Shown here: one piece after another, positions 1 through 12,078 of the stretch
Numbering within the stretch: the first letter of the stretch is position 1
Layout of the letters: every line of letters starts with the position of its first letter
Origin: Leptasterias polaris
Taxonomy: Eukaryota > Echinodermata > Asteroidea > Forcipulatida > Asteriidae
DNA length: 64,000 nucleotides
Reading direction: 5' to 3'
NCBI GenBank assembly: GCA_037783415.1
Contig: JAZGTN010000015.1
Location: 4,351,001-4,415,000, forward strand
Program-made: the position numbers and the translations under genes
The notes under the pieces: generated by a model
Seen by the model: only the letters and a program-made list of their open reading frames with translations
What the model was told of the DNA's origin: nothing
Database searches by the model: none

Positions 1-1111
1 TCTAGAATCCCAAATGACCGTCATAGTCATGTATTGATTTTTTTGTTTTTAAATATTGGGTTCCCATGTCCAACATTGCATTGCGTGTGAATGAATGTAA
101 TCGTGCACGTAAACGGGTCCAACTGTTTGAAAACACGCGAAATTTGCACATTCTATTTGAAGGCAGAAACATGAAAGGGACTTAAAGTTGTACGGGGCCA
201 GCTGGGGTCAATTTAATCAAGCTTAAAGACATAAGTTTGCTAAGCACAAAACAATTTTGCTTACCAGAATAGGGTTACCAGCTAAAATAACATAACGCAT
301 GCACTGTATCCTACGTGCTGGTAAATGCCGAGCAAGATTTTGGGGGGTTAAGCATTTTATTTTGCGCTTTCATCTTGATGAAATTGGGCACTGAATGGAG
401 ACAGTGATGCGATTGGATTTTTTTTCGAGAGATACACTCCATTTTGAGGAGACGGCAGTTTGAGGAAAATATCAATATTTCCCTTTCTTATTTCAGCACA
501 AGTTCACAAAATTGTGGCAAGCAGTATCTCCCACTGGTTCGTCTGTAAGATTTGACAGATGAAACAAACAAAAAACCACAACCAGAATCGGCGACACAGA
601 ACAATTTTATGTAAACATGAGTTAACAAAATAGAACAGCAACTAGGCCTATACAATCATGTAGGAATGTTATTCTAAATGATCATAAGAATCGCACCTTT
701 CCTAAATATTGCAATTTTTGTTTTGTCTACCAATAGTGTACACTGTTTTATGCCTATGTAAAATGGGTAATTTTAGCACCAAAGCTGGAGACAATAAAAA
801 AGTGCTTTGAGTTAAGCCCAAATATTGAAGATTTATCGTGTTTTTTTTTATGAACAAGTGTCGGGGAAAACTTTCACACTGGCAGTATAGTCAATTCAGA
901 CGGATTATTTCCTACGCCAGTTATTTGGTGTAGAAATTGTGTAAACTTTCTAAAAAGCGATTAGATTAACAACCGTCAATTTATATTCATGAGCTAAGGT
1001 CAAGCAGAGCCGTAAAATGGCGTCCAACAACCACGTGGCCGAAGAAAACTGGTCCCTCTATGTTGCACAACTCTCTCAGTACACCAACAAAACATAAAAA
1101 AATATTAATTT

Positions 1112-1113
1112 TA

Positions 1114-1145
<32 letters not shown>
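1112..1145. repeat. (ATT)n microsatellite
   Basis: A run of ATT triplets. The surrounding 1-1193 is AT-rich and I recognise no gene, domain or RNA in it on either strand. Confidence 0.8.
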
Positions 1146-1147
<2 letters not shown>

Positions 1148-1193
1148 TTTTGTTTGGGGGTAGAGTACTTCTGTACGAGAGGAAAAGAAAGTT

Positions 1194-2178
1194 TTAAAGG
1201 CACCTGGCAGTGGTATTTTTTCAAAATAAAGCTTTTGTCATTAATATATACATTTTTATGAGTGGAATGTGAATAAACAATTTACTAAGGTTAAAAAATT
1301 GTATTTTTCTTTTAATTACAAATAAAAAAATAGGCCCCCCTTTACATGGCGCTGTTCGTGACGTCAATCGAGGCAGGAGAAAATGTGTAGTCTGGCCCCG
1401 TACATTACGTCTGGGTACCTGATCAGTATGATGCGTTTTCGTATTCGGACGTCACCACCCAATGCAATCCTAGGACAGTGTACAGTCGACTAATACGAGA
1501 CGCCATGCAGTTTATACGAGGTTTTTCACCGGTCCCGAACTGTCCCATGCGCGTTTCTATGTCCTAAAAACGGAAGATACGAGCATGGTCATAACGAGAA
1601 CACGGATAATACGAGGTATTGTTTTTCCACCAGAAACATTTCGCTGGTAACCTAAGCTTCACTGCAACTTCCCTTGCACACTACTACCAACGAAAAAATC
1701 CCCGGGCTATCCAAGTGTTCGCTGCATAGCGCTGAAAACGACGTCGGACCGGACCACTTTGCCCTCGTTAGCCTAACTTTCGATGCCCGTAACTGCCTAT
1801 ATTTGGGATCTGCAGGAAAAAAATGCTGGCTGACCCCATCTTTAGTCGTTTTGCTGCATCCAGCAGCAATTTTCGCTGGAAAAATGCAAGAAAAACCCCC
1901 CATTTGGATAACCAAACGAAATGTACAATCTCACTACTTGCACGTGTATATACAACGTAAATGCAGGCAAGTTCGAGTGGGGTCGATGTTCAATCGAGGC
2001 GAAGTCTTCCTCGATTGACGTCACAAAAAGGGATGGGCGGAGTCGCCCCCAAACAACTTTATCTATTTTTTTTACATATAAATACTGACAAACAATTACT
2101 CAAAAAATTGTTTTATTGTTAATATACATATACTCTTATATAAAAAAATAAAAAAAATCTATTTCCAGGTGCCTTTAA
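1194..2178. mobile_element. TTAA-flanked non-autonomous DNA transposon with long inverted ends
   Basis: The element body (1198-2174) starts AGGCACCTGG and ends CCAGGTGCCT, and is flanked on both sides by TTAA (1194-1197, 2175-2178). The inverted ends reach about 170 bp inward: GTGACGTCAATCGAGG near 1358-1373 has its reverse complement near 2008-2023, with an AT-rich, diverged middle. TTAA target duplications are typical of the Kolobok and piggyBac superfamilies. I see no transposase. The overlapping short ORFs at 1652-2024 are on both strands and resemble nothing known, so I treat them as chance. Confidence 0.75.
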
Positions 2179-2654
2179 AGTATGGGAGTTTTTTTCTTTT
2201 ATTTGTTTATTTATTTATTATTATTATTATTTTTTAGGGGGGGGGGGCACACCACACACTCTGCCAAATAGCGAAAATAGTATTTCCATTGGAGTCAAAA
2301 TTTGTTTCATCTGAATACAAAAACACTCTAAAGGTAACTGGTGGTTTTGCAACCTCGCTTACCTCGTACTGATCTCAAAGATTCAATGATTCAAAATAGT
2401 TATTGTCATGATCAAAAGCATTATCTTCTCTGTGATTATGGAGAAAAACAACACATTAAAATTTACAACAGAGAAAGATCGATCCTCAATGCGATTGCAG
2501 CCAACAGTTACCCTTTTCAGAGTCTGTCACTACCATAGTGACTATTGTGAAACAGGTGGTCCGGTTATTTACCTGTTTTGGATGATAGTGTCATACATCA
2601 CCGTGACAATACTTGGTTATATAATGCTTTTATTCACTGCTGTCGCCAATACAC
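2179..2654. other. Unannotated spacer
   Basis: AT-rich sequence with a poly-G run near 2237-2248. Short ORFs here have no recognisable domain, and I see nothing else. Confidence 0.5.
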
Positions 2655-2806
2655 CGATCCATTAAGCCACGCCCATTTCTCATTGACCAATCACAACCGC
2701 GAAATCTGATCACCATTTGAGCCGTTTGGTGATCTTTGCACTAATGGTGATCGGGTTTCGTGGTTGTGATTGGTCAACTCGTAAGGAGGCGGGGCTTAAT
2801 GGATCG
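2655..2806. mobile_element. 152-bp foldback MITE
   Basis: Inverted arms of about 60 bp begin CGATCCATTAAGCC and run through TTGACCAATCACAACC, with few mismatches between arms. The spacer is about 25 bp. It has no coding capacity. The flanking target duplication is not obvious. Confidence 0.75.
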
Positions 2807-5800
2807 ATCTATTCGAGGCTCTACACGCATAATTATGGCTGACCGTGCAAAGAGCGAATTATCCCTGGCCCTCTGCCTCCCAAAACCATACATTCCATGC
2901 TCGTTACGTCAGAACAGACAGTGTCGCTGATTTCAGTAAAACTCGCACAAATTCAAACGGGCCGCGAATTTAGCCACATCGCCATCTTTCCTCATGCGGT
3001 ATTATTTGTGGCATGGACCAAAGATTATAGAGCGACTGGACCTTCTGCTCGACACATTCTGTACTTTTGTGACCAAGGAACGAACTAGCAATTATGGAGG
3101 ACTGTGGATTATTATGGACAGAATACAAAACTTTATCACCGACATGAAATGCAAGCATGTTGGAAGTTCTTCAAGGTTCAAGGAAGGGACTCCATCCCAC
3201 TGGGTGGGGCGGGCTGTGAAGGTATAGGATTATTGTCTTTTGGGCGAGTGACACGGAATGAATTAATGTCCTAACGGTTTGTACAGCCATGTACATGTAC
3301 ATCATGCATGCAGTTGGTGTATAGTATGCAATGCAGGGAGAGATGTAGGAGAAACAGCTTGCTATCTGTCTGCATGGGTACAGGTGAGTGAATTCTGTAA
3401 AATCTTTGAAACATTTTGAGTGTTTACTGTCACGCCTAAGAATGATTTTTGGTAGTCAATCTGCTCATATGCATGGCTCAAATTAGTTGCGGCTGTGGCT
3501 GAGGCTTGGGTGTGCATTGAAGCATTATTATGCTTTACCAACACCCTTAGCAACAACCAATTCGGAGACAACATTATAATGCTTTAAAAATATAATAACT
3601 AATTAAAACACAATGTAAAGCGCCATGAATGTACGTGTACTGTGACTGAATGCTCTAGGGCAATGTATCACAGCTGTCTTCGTAGGTATATAGCCCCCTC
3701 TGTGTACACAATTTTATTGTAAAGCTAACTATTTAGCCATGGGTCTGAAGCTTCCTTATTGTTATTTAAAAGACTCGTCTGTTCCATTTTTATAAAGGCA
3801 AATTTGCCTCTGCTTTTGTATACCATTTTGAAAATTTGTAAACAGGCCTATTTTTTAAAAATTAGTTATGGTAATCCAGGGAAATTGACGAGCAGAAATG
3901 ATGCTAGCGCTCGCCATGGCAAGAGCATTCAACTAGCATACTCAAGAGTAGTAATGGAATTGTAACAGAATTAACTCAATGTTCGTTATAATAGGCCTAC
4001 CGACCAGTGTATTATGCGACTCTTCCATCACTTGCAAAAAAACATTAATTTGTCTCGATGCATGTCAACGCGGTCGAGGCGACGGTGTAAGAACAATACA
4101 TAAAAGGCAAACTTAAGAAGAAAAACAATTAATGCATTGACACAAGAAACAAAGCAAGCCGAGAGATAACGTACAGAAACGAAATAATTTAATTACCACA
4201 GATGCAACTGATACATCCAACAATACAAATAAATTTGAAACGAATGATTTATTTTTTACAATGTGAGTGGTTCTGACAAATGACTCGAAACTTTTTTTAT
4301 TTTTTATGATTCAGCCTACCGATGTGCCCGAGGGTTTACCTGGGCCTAATCTTTACTGCTACAGCTGCTTTTAAAAGCAGACACAATTTAACAAATTCCC
4401 ACTGAGCAAATAAAAAGGGCAGAAAACCAGTTACAAATGGTAAATGAGACATGGTCTTTTGGCAGGTAGTCTTTTTATGGTAGGCGTAAACTATAATTTT
4501 GTTATATGCTTAGTTACTTTTGTGCTTAATTATAAGCTGCTTTGTAAAACTGGGCCCATGTTAGTGACGAGTCCGGGGGCACGGTGGGTGATTTCTGGCT
4601 CACCGGGACTGCTGTCTCTTCAGCGTCGAGCCATCTAAATCTAATCACATTCTTACCCACCCCCTATAAAAATAAAGCCATGAAAATTTAATTTACATTT
4701 TTAACATTCTTAATTTGTTGCACTCTTGCCATTCAGATTCGCCTTGTAAATATTCAACGTTCTCTTTTTTAAGCTAAAATATTATATTCAGCACATAAAT
4801 ACTGAAAAACTATTGGATATTAAGTATTGAATGGTCAGACAGTAGGAGGGTTAATTTACCAACACACAATTTGAGCAAAGACCTAAAATTTACTAGATAT
4901 AACAATAAAACATTGCGACAAAGTACCCGGTATATAAAATGTTTTTTAAGATGAACTCTAATGTTGTTGTTATCCTATTAAGCATACGACATAAGGAAAT
5001 TCGTTAGTTTCCTCGATCAGACACTGTTGACGTGACTGATCTGTATACTTTCTTGATAATTGGACTTTTACTTCAGTGATGGATGGCATGTTCCTACCTC
5101 AAATTGGCTTAGCTATTATGGCTTTATTAGCCAACCGGGATACTAATACACATATACTTCAACCTTCCAGCTATAGCTACTGGTGGTCATAGGCCGCGCT
5201 CTGGCCTAAGTACTACCCGTCCTTAATTAGCATTCATAATATTACTACGCCACCGTACCAAAAGTAGTCCCATAACATAGCTGATGACGGGAAACAACCC
5301 TATTCGTTGTATTCCATTTGCGTTCATGTTGGTGTTTCTACTCTCGTTCCTTAAAATTAAATGCCTCTTGTGTTGTTTATTAATGGTTAGCAAATCTCCT
5401 CACGGTAGGGGTAGGGTTAGGGTTAGTATGGCGCCAATTTGACAGTTTGTATGGCGCCAATGAGTCTGACCGCCATTTGTAATGTGATCACGTGATACTG
5501 TATGATAATCATCTTGGATTGAATGCACCACACTAGACAAGGTCCCTATCAACAAATATGCTAAATACTATCAATATTAAGAGCCTTTGTAAATAAATAA
5601 AAAATATACTTGCTGACAATTTATTTATTATTTTTTTTAATTTTTGACCCTTCAGGTTGGTTTTTAGCTTTGTAAATCCCAAATGGAAACATCCAGAATG
5701 AGTAAATAGACTAGACTCCATCTTGGAATAGGGCCTTACGATATTGAGAGCACAATAATTGTAGGTTTATTTTCGGGGCCTTTTGTATCTCCTGGTTAAA

Positions 5801-6580
5801 AGCCATCAACCCGGGAGCACACTTTTCAACAATCTCTAAAACCCACTAACAAGTTTGATTTACCGAAAAGTGTATGAAAAACAAATACACATGAGGCTTG
5901 TCGCATATAATTTGTCAAATACTATGGATTTCAAGAGTCTGATATACAGAGAATATTTGTGTGTCTTAAAAAGTTGTTATTGAGGGCTTGACGCATGATT
6001 TGTCATTAGTTTGGTGCGCTCAAGTTTGGGTAAAGATGAGCAGAACACGAACCGTGGCAGCTAAATAGAATCAACGACTTATTGATATTCCGAATGGGTA
6101 AACCATTTCGCTGCACAACGTCTGATTGATACAACTTGACTATCAGTTATCGATCCCATTAAAGTTGAAATGAAATTGATTATCAAGAATATATATAATA
6201 CACTACAAAGAAAACTAAAACAAGTACATTTTTTCATAAAATATATATGACATTACCTTCTTTTAGCATGGTTGTCAGGTGGACCTTAGTTACTACGTGT
6301 GTAGTAAAATCATAGTGTCTTTAGGCCCCTTAGGGCCTCTACCGTGAAGTGTAAAAGGCACAATAATGTGTTGTAAGTCCAACGTACATAAGCACTGTAC
6401 TGACTCATTCCTTTAAAAATCATCGGCCGTTAAGTGGGATTGGAACCCACGACCAAGAGTAAATTCCTTGCAGCAACATCAGTTTTACATCGAGTTAAAA
6501 GGCACTCGAAGTCACCAACAATGCTTTGCTGATCCACAATGGGGCTCGTTAGTCCTTCAGTAGCAGTTTTTGATATAGGC
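2807..6580. other. Intergenic sequence, no gene recognised
   Basis: No domain-bearing ORF is visible on either strand. A few (TAGGG)-like units lie near 5406-5425. A tRNA-like B box on the minus strand (GGTTCCAATCC, about 6431-6450) has no matching A box or cloverleaf and is probably a SINE remnant. Confidence 0.5.
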
Positions 6581-6587
6581 TTTTACG

Positions 6588-6593
6588 TTTATT
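6588..6593 (-). terminator. Poly(A) signal AATAAA for the fibrinogen-related gene
   Basis: TTTATT on the plus strand reads AATAAA on the minus strand, about 155 bp past the stop codon of the gene at 6747-7766. Confidence 0.5.
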
Positions 6594-6746
6594 GTCAAGA
6601 TAATGATAAAGCCAATGTCCTGAAGTTGGTCTGATCTTCTGCTCTCTGTAAGCCCGACTAAAGTATGGCGGTGCCGTCGGCTAAGTCTTGAATGTTCCTT
6701 TGCGGCTGTTACTTTTAGGTCGATGTCTCTACACATAAATGAAAAC

Positions 6747-7766
6747 CTACGATTGCGGACGAATGTTCATCGAACATTCTTTTATTGGGTTTAGCGCAGA
6801 CCAGCTAATGCCTCGTGCTTTTGCTTGAAACCTACCGTTCAGATTAGATTCGTAGCATGAATTATACCACCATGCCCCTTTATAAGATTTGGCACAGTTG
6901 ACAGTAGATAAGTCGTTGTCCCTGTCTTCAGTACTGAACTCCATCCCATTGTGTTCTGCAAGCGAGTCACTTGCCGAACTGTTGGCATTGTATGAACCAA
7001 CATGTAGTGTGAAATTGTCGCCCGATATTTGAAATTGTCGGTATTCAGCCAAGGCTGTAATATTTTGCCAGTCCTCCATTTTGATTTGCAACTGCCATGT
7101 TCCTCCTAGTTCGGTAAGGGCCCGTAGGTTGTCATTTCCAAGCCAGAATTCGCCGGAAAGGTTCCCAAAACCTACTCGGTACTCTTCCCAGTTGCGATAG
7201 AAATCCACACTTCCATCTTGACGTCTTTGAATGACGATCCAGCCCCAACCATAAGGGTCCATGTCACAGTAAACTTGTAGGCCACCACTAAACCCGGCAG
7301 GAAATATAGTGTAGATACCACTTACGTTATGACCTGCCTCGAGTAGCCCCTGACAGCTGCTGTTATATGTTGAATCATGATGTGTCCAGATGGGTTTTGG
7401 AGGAAGAATACCGCCATGCTCGGGCAGAGAGTGGTGGGATGTTTCTACCTTAGCATCAAAGTACACGCTGCCACCGTGCTCAACGAAGTTATCAGGAAAC
7501 TGAACTCGTGTTGCATTGTTCAGTTCACACAAACGAAGTCCAACATCGTAGTTGACCGACTCGCACCCGGGATCAGAATGACAGTAGCTTACACAGATAA
7601 CTTGAGATTCGGTAACTTTCTGCTGATAGGAAAACTGCACAAATCGTCTGTGCTCGGCAGGTACAAACTCTCTCTCCAACATCTGCCGTCTGCTGCATAT
7701 TGCCACTTCAGAGGCCGTTACTTGAAAGAGTGGCACAATAAAAAAAATTATTTGTAGACGTGTCAT
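6747..7766 (-). CDS. Secreted PAN/apple + fibrinogen C-terminal domain protein (FREP/ficolin-like)
   Basis: An intronless 339-aa ORF. I start it at the ATG at 7764-7766 because it opens a clean signal peptide (MTRLQIIFFIVPLFQVTAS); the frame is open upstream to a TTG near 7808 but without an ATG. Residues about 22-104 form a PAN/apple-like module with Cys at 24, 58, 62, 68 and 80. After a short linker, a full fibrinogen C-terminal domain runs from Cys138 to the end. It has the CDMD segment, the QRRQDGSVDFYRNWEEYRVG motif, GEFWLGND, the DRDND calcium site, and the CA..YKGAWWYNSC..SNLNG cluster. Several N-glycosylation sequons are present. Such proteins are usually secreted glycan or acetyl-group binding lectins in invertebrate immunity, or clotting/developmental ligands; the exact ligand cannot be read here. 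An unseen 5' non-coding exon is possible. A SINE remnant sits just upstream. Confidence 0.88.
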   Translation of the reverse strand: MTRLQIIFFIVPLFQVTASEVAICSRRQMLEREFVPAEHRRFVQFSYQQKVTESQVICVSYCHSDPGCESVNYDVGLRLCELNNATRVQFPDNFVEHGGSVYFDAKVETSHHSLPEHGGILPPKPIWTHHDSTYNSSCQGLLEAGHNVSGIYTIFPAGFSGGLQVYCDMDPYGWGWIVIQRRQDGSVDFYRNWEEYRVGFGNLSGEFWLGNDNLRALTELGGTWQLQIKMEDWQNITALAEYRQFQISGDNFTLHVGSYNANSSASDSLAEHNGMEFSTEDRDNDLSTVNCAKSYKGAWWYNSCYESNLNGRFQAKARGISWSALNPIKECSMNIRPQS

Positions 7767-7802
7767 TGTTAAAATAAACTTGTGCACCTTTTGAACTGCA
7801 TA

Positions 7803-7862
7803 GGCCAAAAAACGGAGGTCGCAGGTTCAGATCCTGTTTTGAGCAATTTATCTTTGCTCAAC
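7803..7862 (+). mobile_element. tRNA-derived SINE remnant
   Basis: A B-box segment (GGTTCAGATCC) with the same flanks (CGGAGGTCGCAGG before, TTTGCTCAACC after) as the SINE copies near 15.6 kb and 40.8 kb. The A-box half is missing. It lies immediately 5' of the fibrinogen-related ORF. Confidence 0.55.
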
Positions 7863-8177
7863 CAAAAATCCACTAGTTTACCCTATGAACACTTCCACAC
7901 AGAAGGTGACATTTTAGAAAACTAATCAAAACGGCAGAGCGGTTGCTGTCTTGACGTCAGCGCAAAATGGTAGTTATCATCGGGGTAATATTTCTATTTA
8001 TAAACCTTTAATGAAGAGCCACGTCACAATGCAACACGGCAGGCTGCTTACGTCCTAATTTACCGACCAATGCAGTCGTTTCCTCTTGACTGCACATCAG
8101 CAAACCAGCTGAATATCCGCAATTTCAAAAATGATTATTTCGGAGCTATGTTAATAAAATGTATACATCTATAGTGC

Positions 8178-9148
8178 ATACTAATCAGTGTTGTAGTCGA
8201 GTCACCTGTGTCGAGTCCGAGTCCGAGTCCGAGTCCGAGTCCGAGTCACGAGTCACTTGTTTAAATATTGATTGCAAACCAAATGTCGTAAAATAAGAAT
8301 TGGTAATGACAAAATAAAACACATTTAATATAAACAAAAGTTCTGTACCTGCAGTTACAATTTTATTTTAGGTTTTACAAATACTCTTTGCCCTTTATCC
8401 AGAATATCTTTTAATGATTTAAAATGATTTTTTTCTCTTCAAAATAACCAATTATATACCCAAAGAAACAATACGGGGCGGAACGGCAGATGGCATGGTA
8501 ATTAAAAAAAAAATTGTACTAGTGACGTGACCAAACTTGACGTCGTGCGTGTGTGTGTGTGGGTCGACCATGACTGTGTGGAAACTGGTGCAAACAACAC
8601 ACAGCCATCACAGTGCAATATGCAGGCTGTGTTTTACAGGTACCAGACATGCCATTTCCCTGGTAATAATGCATCAAGCACAAGCAGTGGCTATGGTGTT
8701 ACGTTGACAGAATACCAGCATTAATATTGGTGTCGTGCATCCCAGTGTTATTATGCGTATTGAACATACGAATCGAACATACACGCGCTGTACATACATT
8801 GCCATTTACACAATCACGAACACTATAACTTGAAACACCATACGACAGTGTACTTATTTCTTGTGCTAGACGTTAATATTCCTTCATGTGCACTCCGGGA
8901 ATGACAATCGGATCATCGGAATTGTTTTTAATATTTAAAAAAGGTATTGTTTGTGAAAATACGTGACTCGAGTCACGAGTCCTCGGGGACAAGTCTGAGT
9001 CATGATAGTCGAGTCCGAGTCCGAGTCCGAGTCCGAGTCCGAGTCTTTTGCAGACGTGACTCGAGTCAAGTCCGAGTCACCGAAATTGTGACTCGAGACG
9101 GACTCGAGTCCGAGTCCTGGACTCGAGTCATACAACACTGATAATAAT
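8178..9148. mobile_element. hAT-like non-autonomous element with GAGTCC subterminal arrays
   Basis: The body (8186-9140) starts CAGTGTTGTA and ends TACAACACTG, perfect 10-bp inverted termini. It is flanked by near-identical 8-bp duplications, ATACTAAT (8178-8185) and ATAATAAT (9141-9148). CAGTG termini plus 8-bp duplications are hallmarks of hAT transposons. Inside each end lies a tandem (GAGTCC)n array with ACTCGAGT palindromes (8213-8250 and 8965-9125). No transposase ORF is present. Confidence 0.8.
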
Positions 9149-10510
9149 ATCCAAAATAGAATAAAGACCTCATTTTATAACGTCAGCTTATTTTAAATTA
9201 AGTTTGACCTTTTCCCACTGGCAAAGCAAGTGCAAGACCCGACGTAAACATTTTTGAGTTCTAAATTCCATCTTGACCATAATTTGGACAGAACATGGTA
9301 ACAAAACGTACATGTTTATGGTGCATTCTTTGAATCTTTCGTCACTGAATTTATAAAATTTATTGAACTTGGTTGGAGGTTTTCACTCATATTTTTGCGT
9401 ATAATTTATTCGCAATACGAAACCTTGCACCGTCTGGCGTAGGCCTAATTTCCAGCGTTTGTTTAACGAACCATTGTTTTCTCTCCAAACGGTCTCACGG
9501 CCTCAAGGCGTAATTGTGTGAAACGGTATCAAGGCTCCGTTAATTATACCCGCGGTTGACACCAACGCAGTTTCGCCGACAGCCATTGATTTAAATTCAC
9601 CCCTTCAATAACAACCATTCATTGTCTGATTTTGATATTGATGTCCGTGGCCCCCCCCCCCCCCATTTCAAATGTTGACTTTCGGGATTGGTAATTTCCA
9701 GAGTTTTAATGAAATAATGTCGATGTTTTTTTTAACAGGCTGGTACTATTTTTCCATTTACACGCAGAACTGTAGTTGAATAATGGCTCAAATACAGAGG
9801 AGATAACTAACAGTAGAACAATAAGTGCTTGTCAGCTAGAGTTTTTTGTTAATGCTACAGTTTGTGACAAAATCAAGCTGTAATGTGTAGGCATATAGGA
9901 TAAACTCTATACTGTAATTTAAAAACATTTGCTTTCTCCACTGCTGATTGGCACGTCACTCTGTGTGTAAAAGTGTGATTTATTATTTTATGCTGTGTTT
10001 GCAAAGGCCCTATAGGTAGCAATAATAAGTTGTCAAAAGTACATTCGTATACATAATCTACGGAGACTCATCTCGCAGAGGATAAACCGTGGCTGATGAT
10101 TTATTTCTAATATTCGGACTCTAAAAATATCTTGACCAGGAGTAGTCCAGGAAATAATAAAAGTTTAAAAACTGTTATCAAAAAGATGCGTCTTCCACAA
10201 GCACCTGTGAGCATAACAAATTTAATAATAATATAGAAATATACTCAAAACATTAATGGAAGATGAACAAATGAACACCATATTTTACCAATAGAAACTA
10301 TACTGTATTTGGCCTAACAGTGGACCAATCGTACCAGATATGAAAGGCTACGTCAGTGCACCTATCCAATAAAACCATTCGGTTTGTAAGACCAGTTACA
10401 CAACTTTGGGAAAGCCACAGAGTGACGCAACACAGAGAGCTGTGTGTACTTTGTGCATGTATTGTGTCACACACCCACACACACAAACACATATTTTGCA
10501 CATCACACCA
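9149..10510. other. Intergenic spacer, no gene recognised
   Basis: Contains a poly-C run near 9652-9664 and a CA-rich stretch near 10471-10495. No ORF with a recognisable domain. Confidence 0.5.
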
Positions 10511-10633
10511 TTGTGGGGACTTCCTATTGTTGTTATATTATTCCCTTTTCTAAAGAATCACGTTGTGGGGACCCAGTTTAACAAAGAAAAACGTTGTGAT
10601 AACCTTTGTTCCATAGTGTAAAAGTCCCCACAA
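10511..10633. mobile_element. Possible small foldback element
   Basis: TTGTGGGGACTT (10511-10522) and its exact reverse complement AAGTCCCCACAA (10622-10633) bracket about 100 bp; a further GTTGTGGGGAC lies inside. No clear target duplication, so this is tentative. Confidence 0.35.
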
Positions 10634-11641
10634 CTCTTGGTATACCTACCCTATGCAGCTAGCAAAGGAAGTCACACACGTAAACGGTTACATCTATGGT
10701 ATGACACCTTAATTTAAGGCCATTACATAGCCAATAATGTGATCTTAAGGTGTATTAAGTTTTGTAGACGATAAGGTCTGTCAAAACCAGCTTTTGACAC
10801 AGTTTGGACATTCACTGCTTAATTTTTTTTAGTAGGCCTATACAAACTTTATCCAATTTAGTTTTGTGAGTGACATGAAAAGTTGTTAAATTTTTCATTA
10901 ATATCTTCATTAGTCATTTTGACGTAAAATATTTCATGTTTGGTTCGACATTTATCCAACGCAACTCATAGGCAACCATGAAAACAGATAAATGTTTGTA
11001 ATCAAAATACATGCTAAAAATTCCTGACAGTATAGAAATATGTTTTCAACTTTATAGTTCATATTTACATTAGTTCATATCAACTTCAAGTTTTTATTAA
11101 TTTATGCAAATAAGGGGTCTTTGTTTGTAAAAAAAAAATGTGGCTCAAGTAACTTCAGACATTACTTTCATAAAAACAAACGACATAAAGTTAAGATCAT
11201 CAACTTCTCTTAAAAAAATATAATTCGATCCATTTGATAAAATTAGGTGTTAATCAACTCACTGTCAACCTCCATTTAGCTTACAAAATTGGATTTGCAA
11301 AAATTCGGATATACAGATGATTGAAATGTATATAATTAATAGTAACAATTTATACTAAAAATAAAAGTGCGTAAACTGTAATCTGAAACCTACATATACA
11401 TTTTTCCTATTAACCAATAATTATTAAGACATTTGAGGACACAACTTCAAGATATAACTGAGAGTTCCAATTCTACATTCTGATTATTACATGATCAGGA
11501 TTGGACACTTTACACCTTACACCATTTCGTAATAAACTACACAGATGTTATTGGACAAAGATAACAAAATCCTGAAATTATGGGAAGTGGCTTAACCATG
11601 AAGACCTGATTATAAATGTAATGGAGAACACATTTTAGAGG

Positions 11642-11647
11642 TTTATT
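11642..11647 (-). terminator. Displaced poly(A) signal of gene 1
   Basis: This AATAAA (minus strand) is the counterpart of the signal at 39,033-39,038 that lies 194 bp past the gene 2 stop. In unit 1 a LINE-bearing insertion (about 11,649-13,900) separates it from the stop at 14,092 by 2.4 kb. Gene 1 may now use another signal, such as a GATAAA near 13,920. Confidence 0.35.
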
Positions 11648-12078
11648 AACCCTACAATCCCTAACCGTACAAATTCAAACAGGGCAAAGTGTTTAATTTT
11701 GTTAGGTTAAGTACAGTGAAGTTATATAGGATTGGGTGTTTGATTCTGTGGGATTGTGTATCCTTGCTGCCAAGTATGGTGTTGGAATTTGATTGAGTGG
11801 GTATCAATTAGTACATTTATTTCAATGCTGTCCTTAGACAAATAATATACAATGATTGTAAGAGGTTAAATTACACCATTACATGTATACATTAAGTTTA
11901 GTTGATTTTAATTATTTAAGGGACAACATTAAGGTTTGGGTGAAGCAGAAAAGCTTTTGTACCCTAACCTAGGGACAGACAGCGAAACAGGACGGGACAT
12001 GACAGGACAGGACATGTGTGCATCATGCAGTCGCTAAGACATAGTAATACGAAAAATGATAAAGAGAAGAATCAGAAA

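Noticed and set aside
1652..2024. Overlapping ORFs on both strands
   Set aside because: They fall within the TTAA-flanked element, overlap each other and show no domain.
5406..5425. Telomere-like TAGGG repeats
   Set aside because: Only three or four imperfect units, no extended array.
7764..7808. Longer N-terminus for the fibrinogen-related protein
   Set aside because: The extra 14 codons begin at TTG, not ATG, and would bury the signal peptide.
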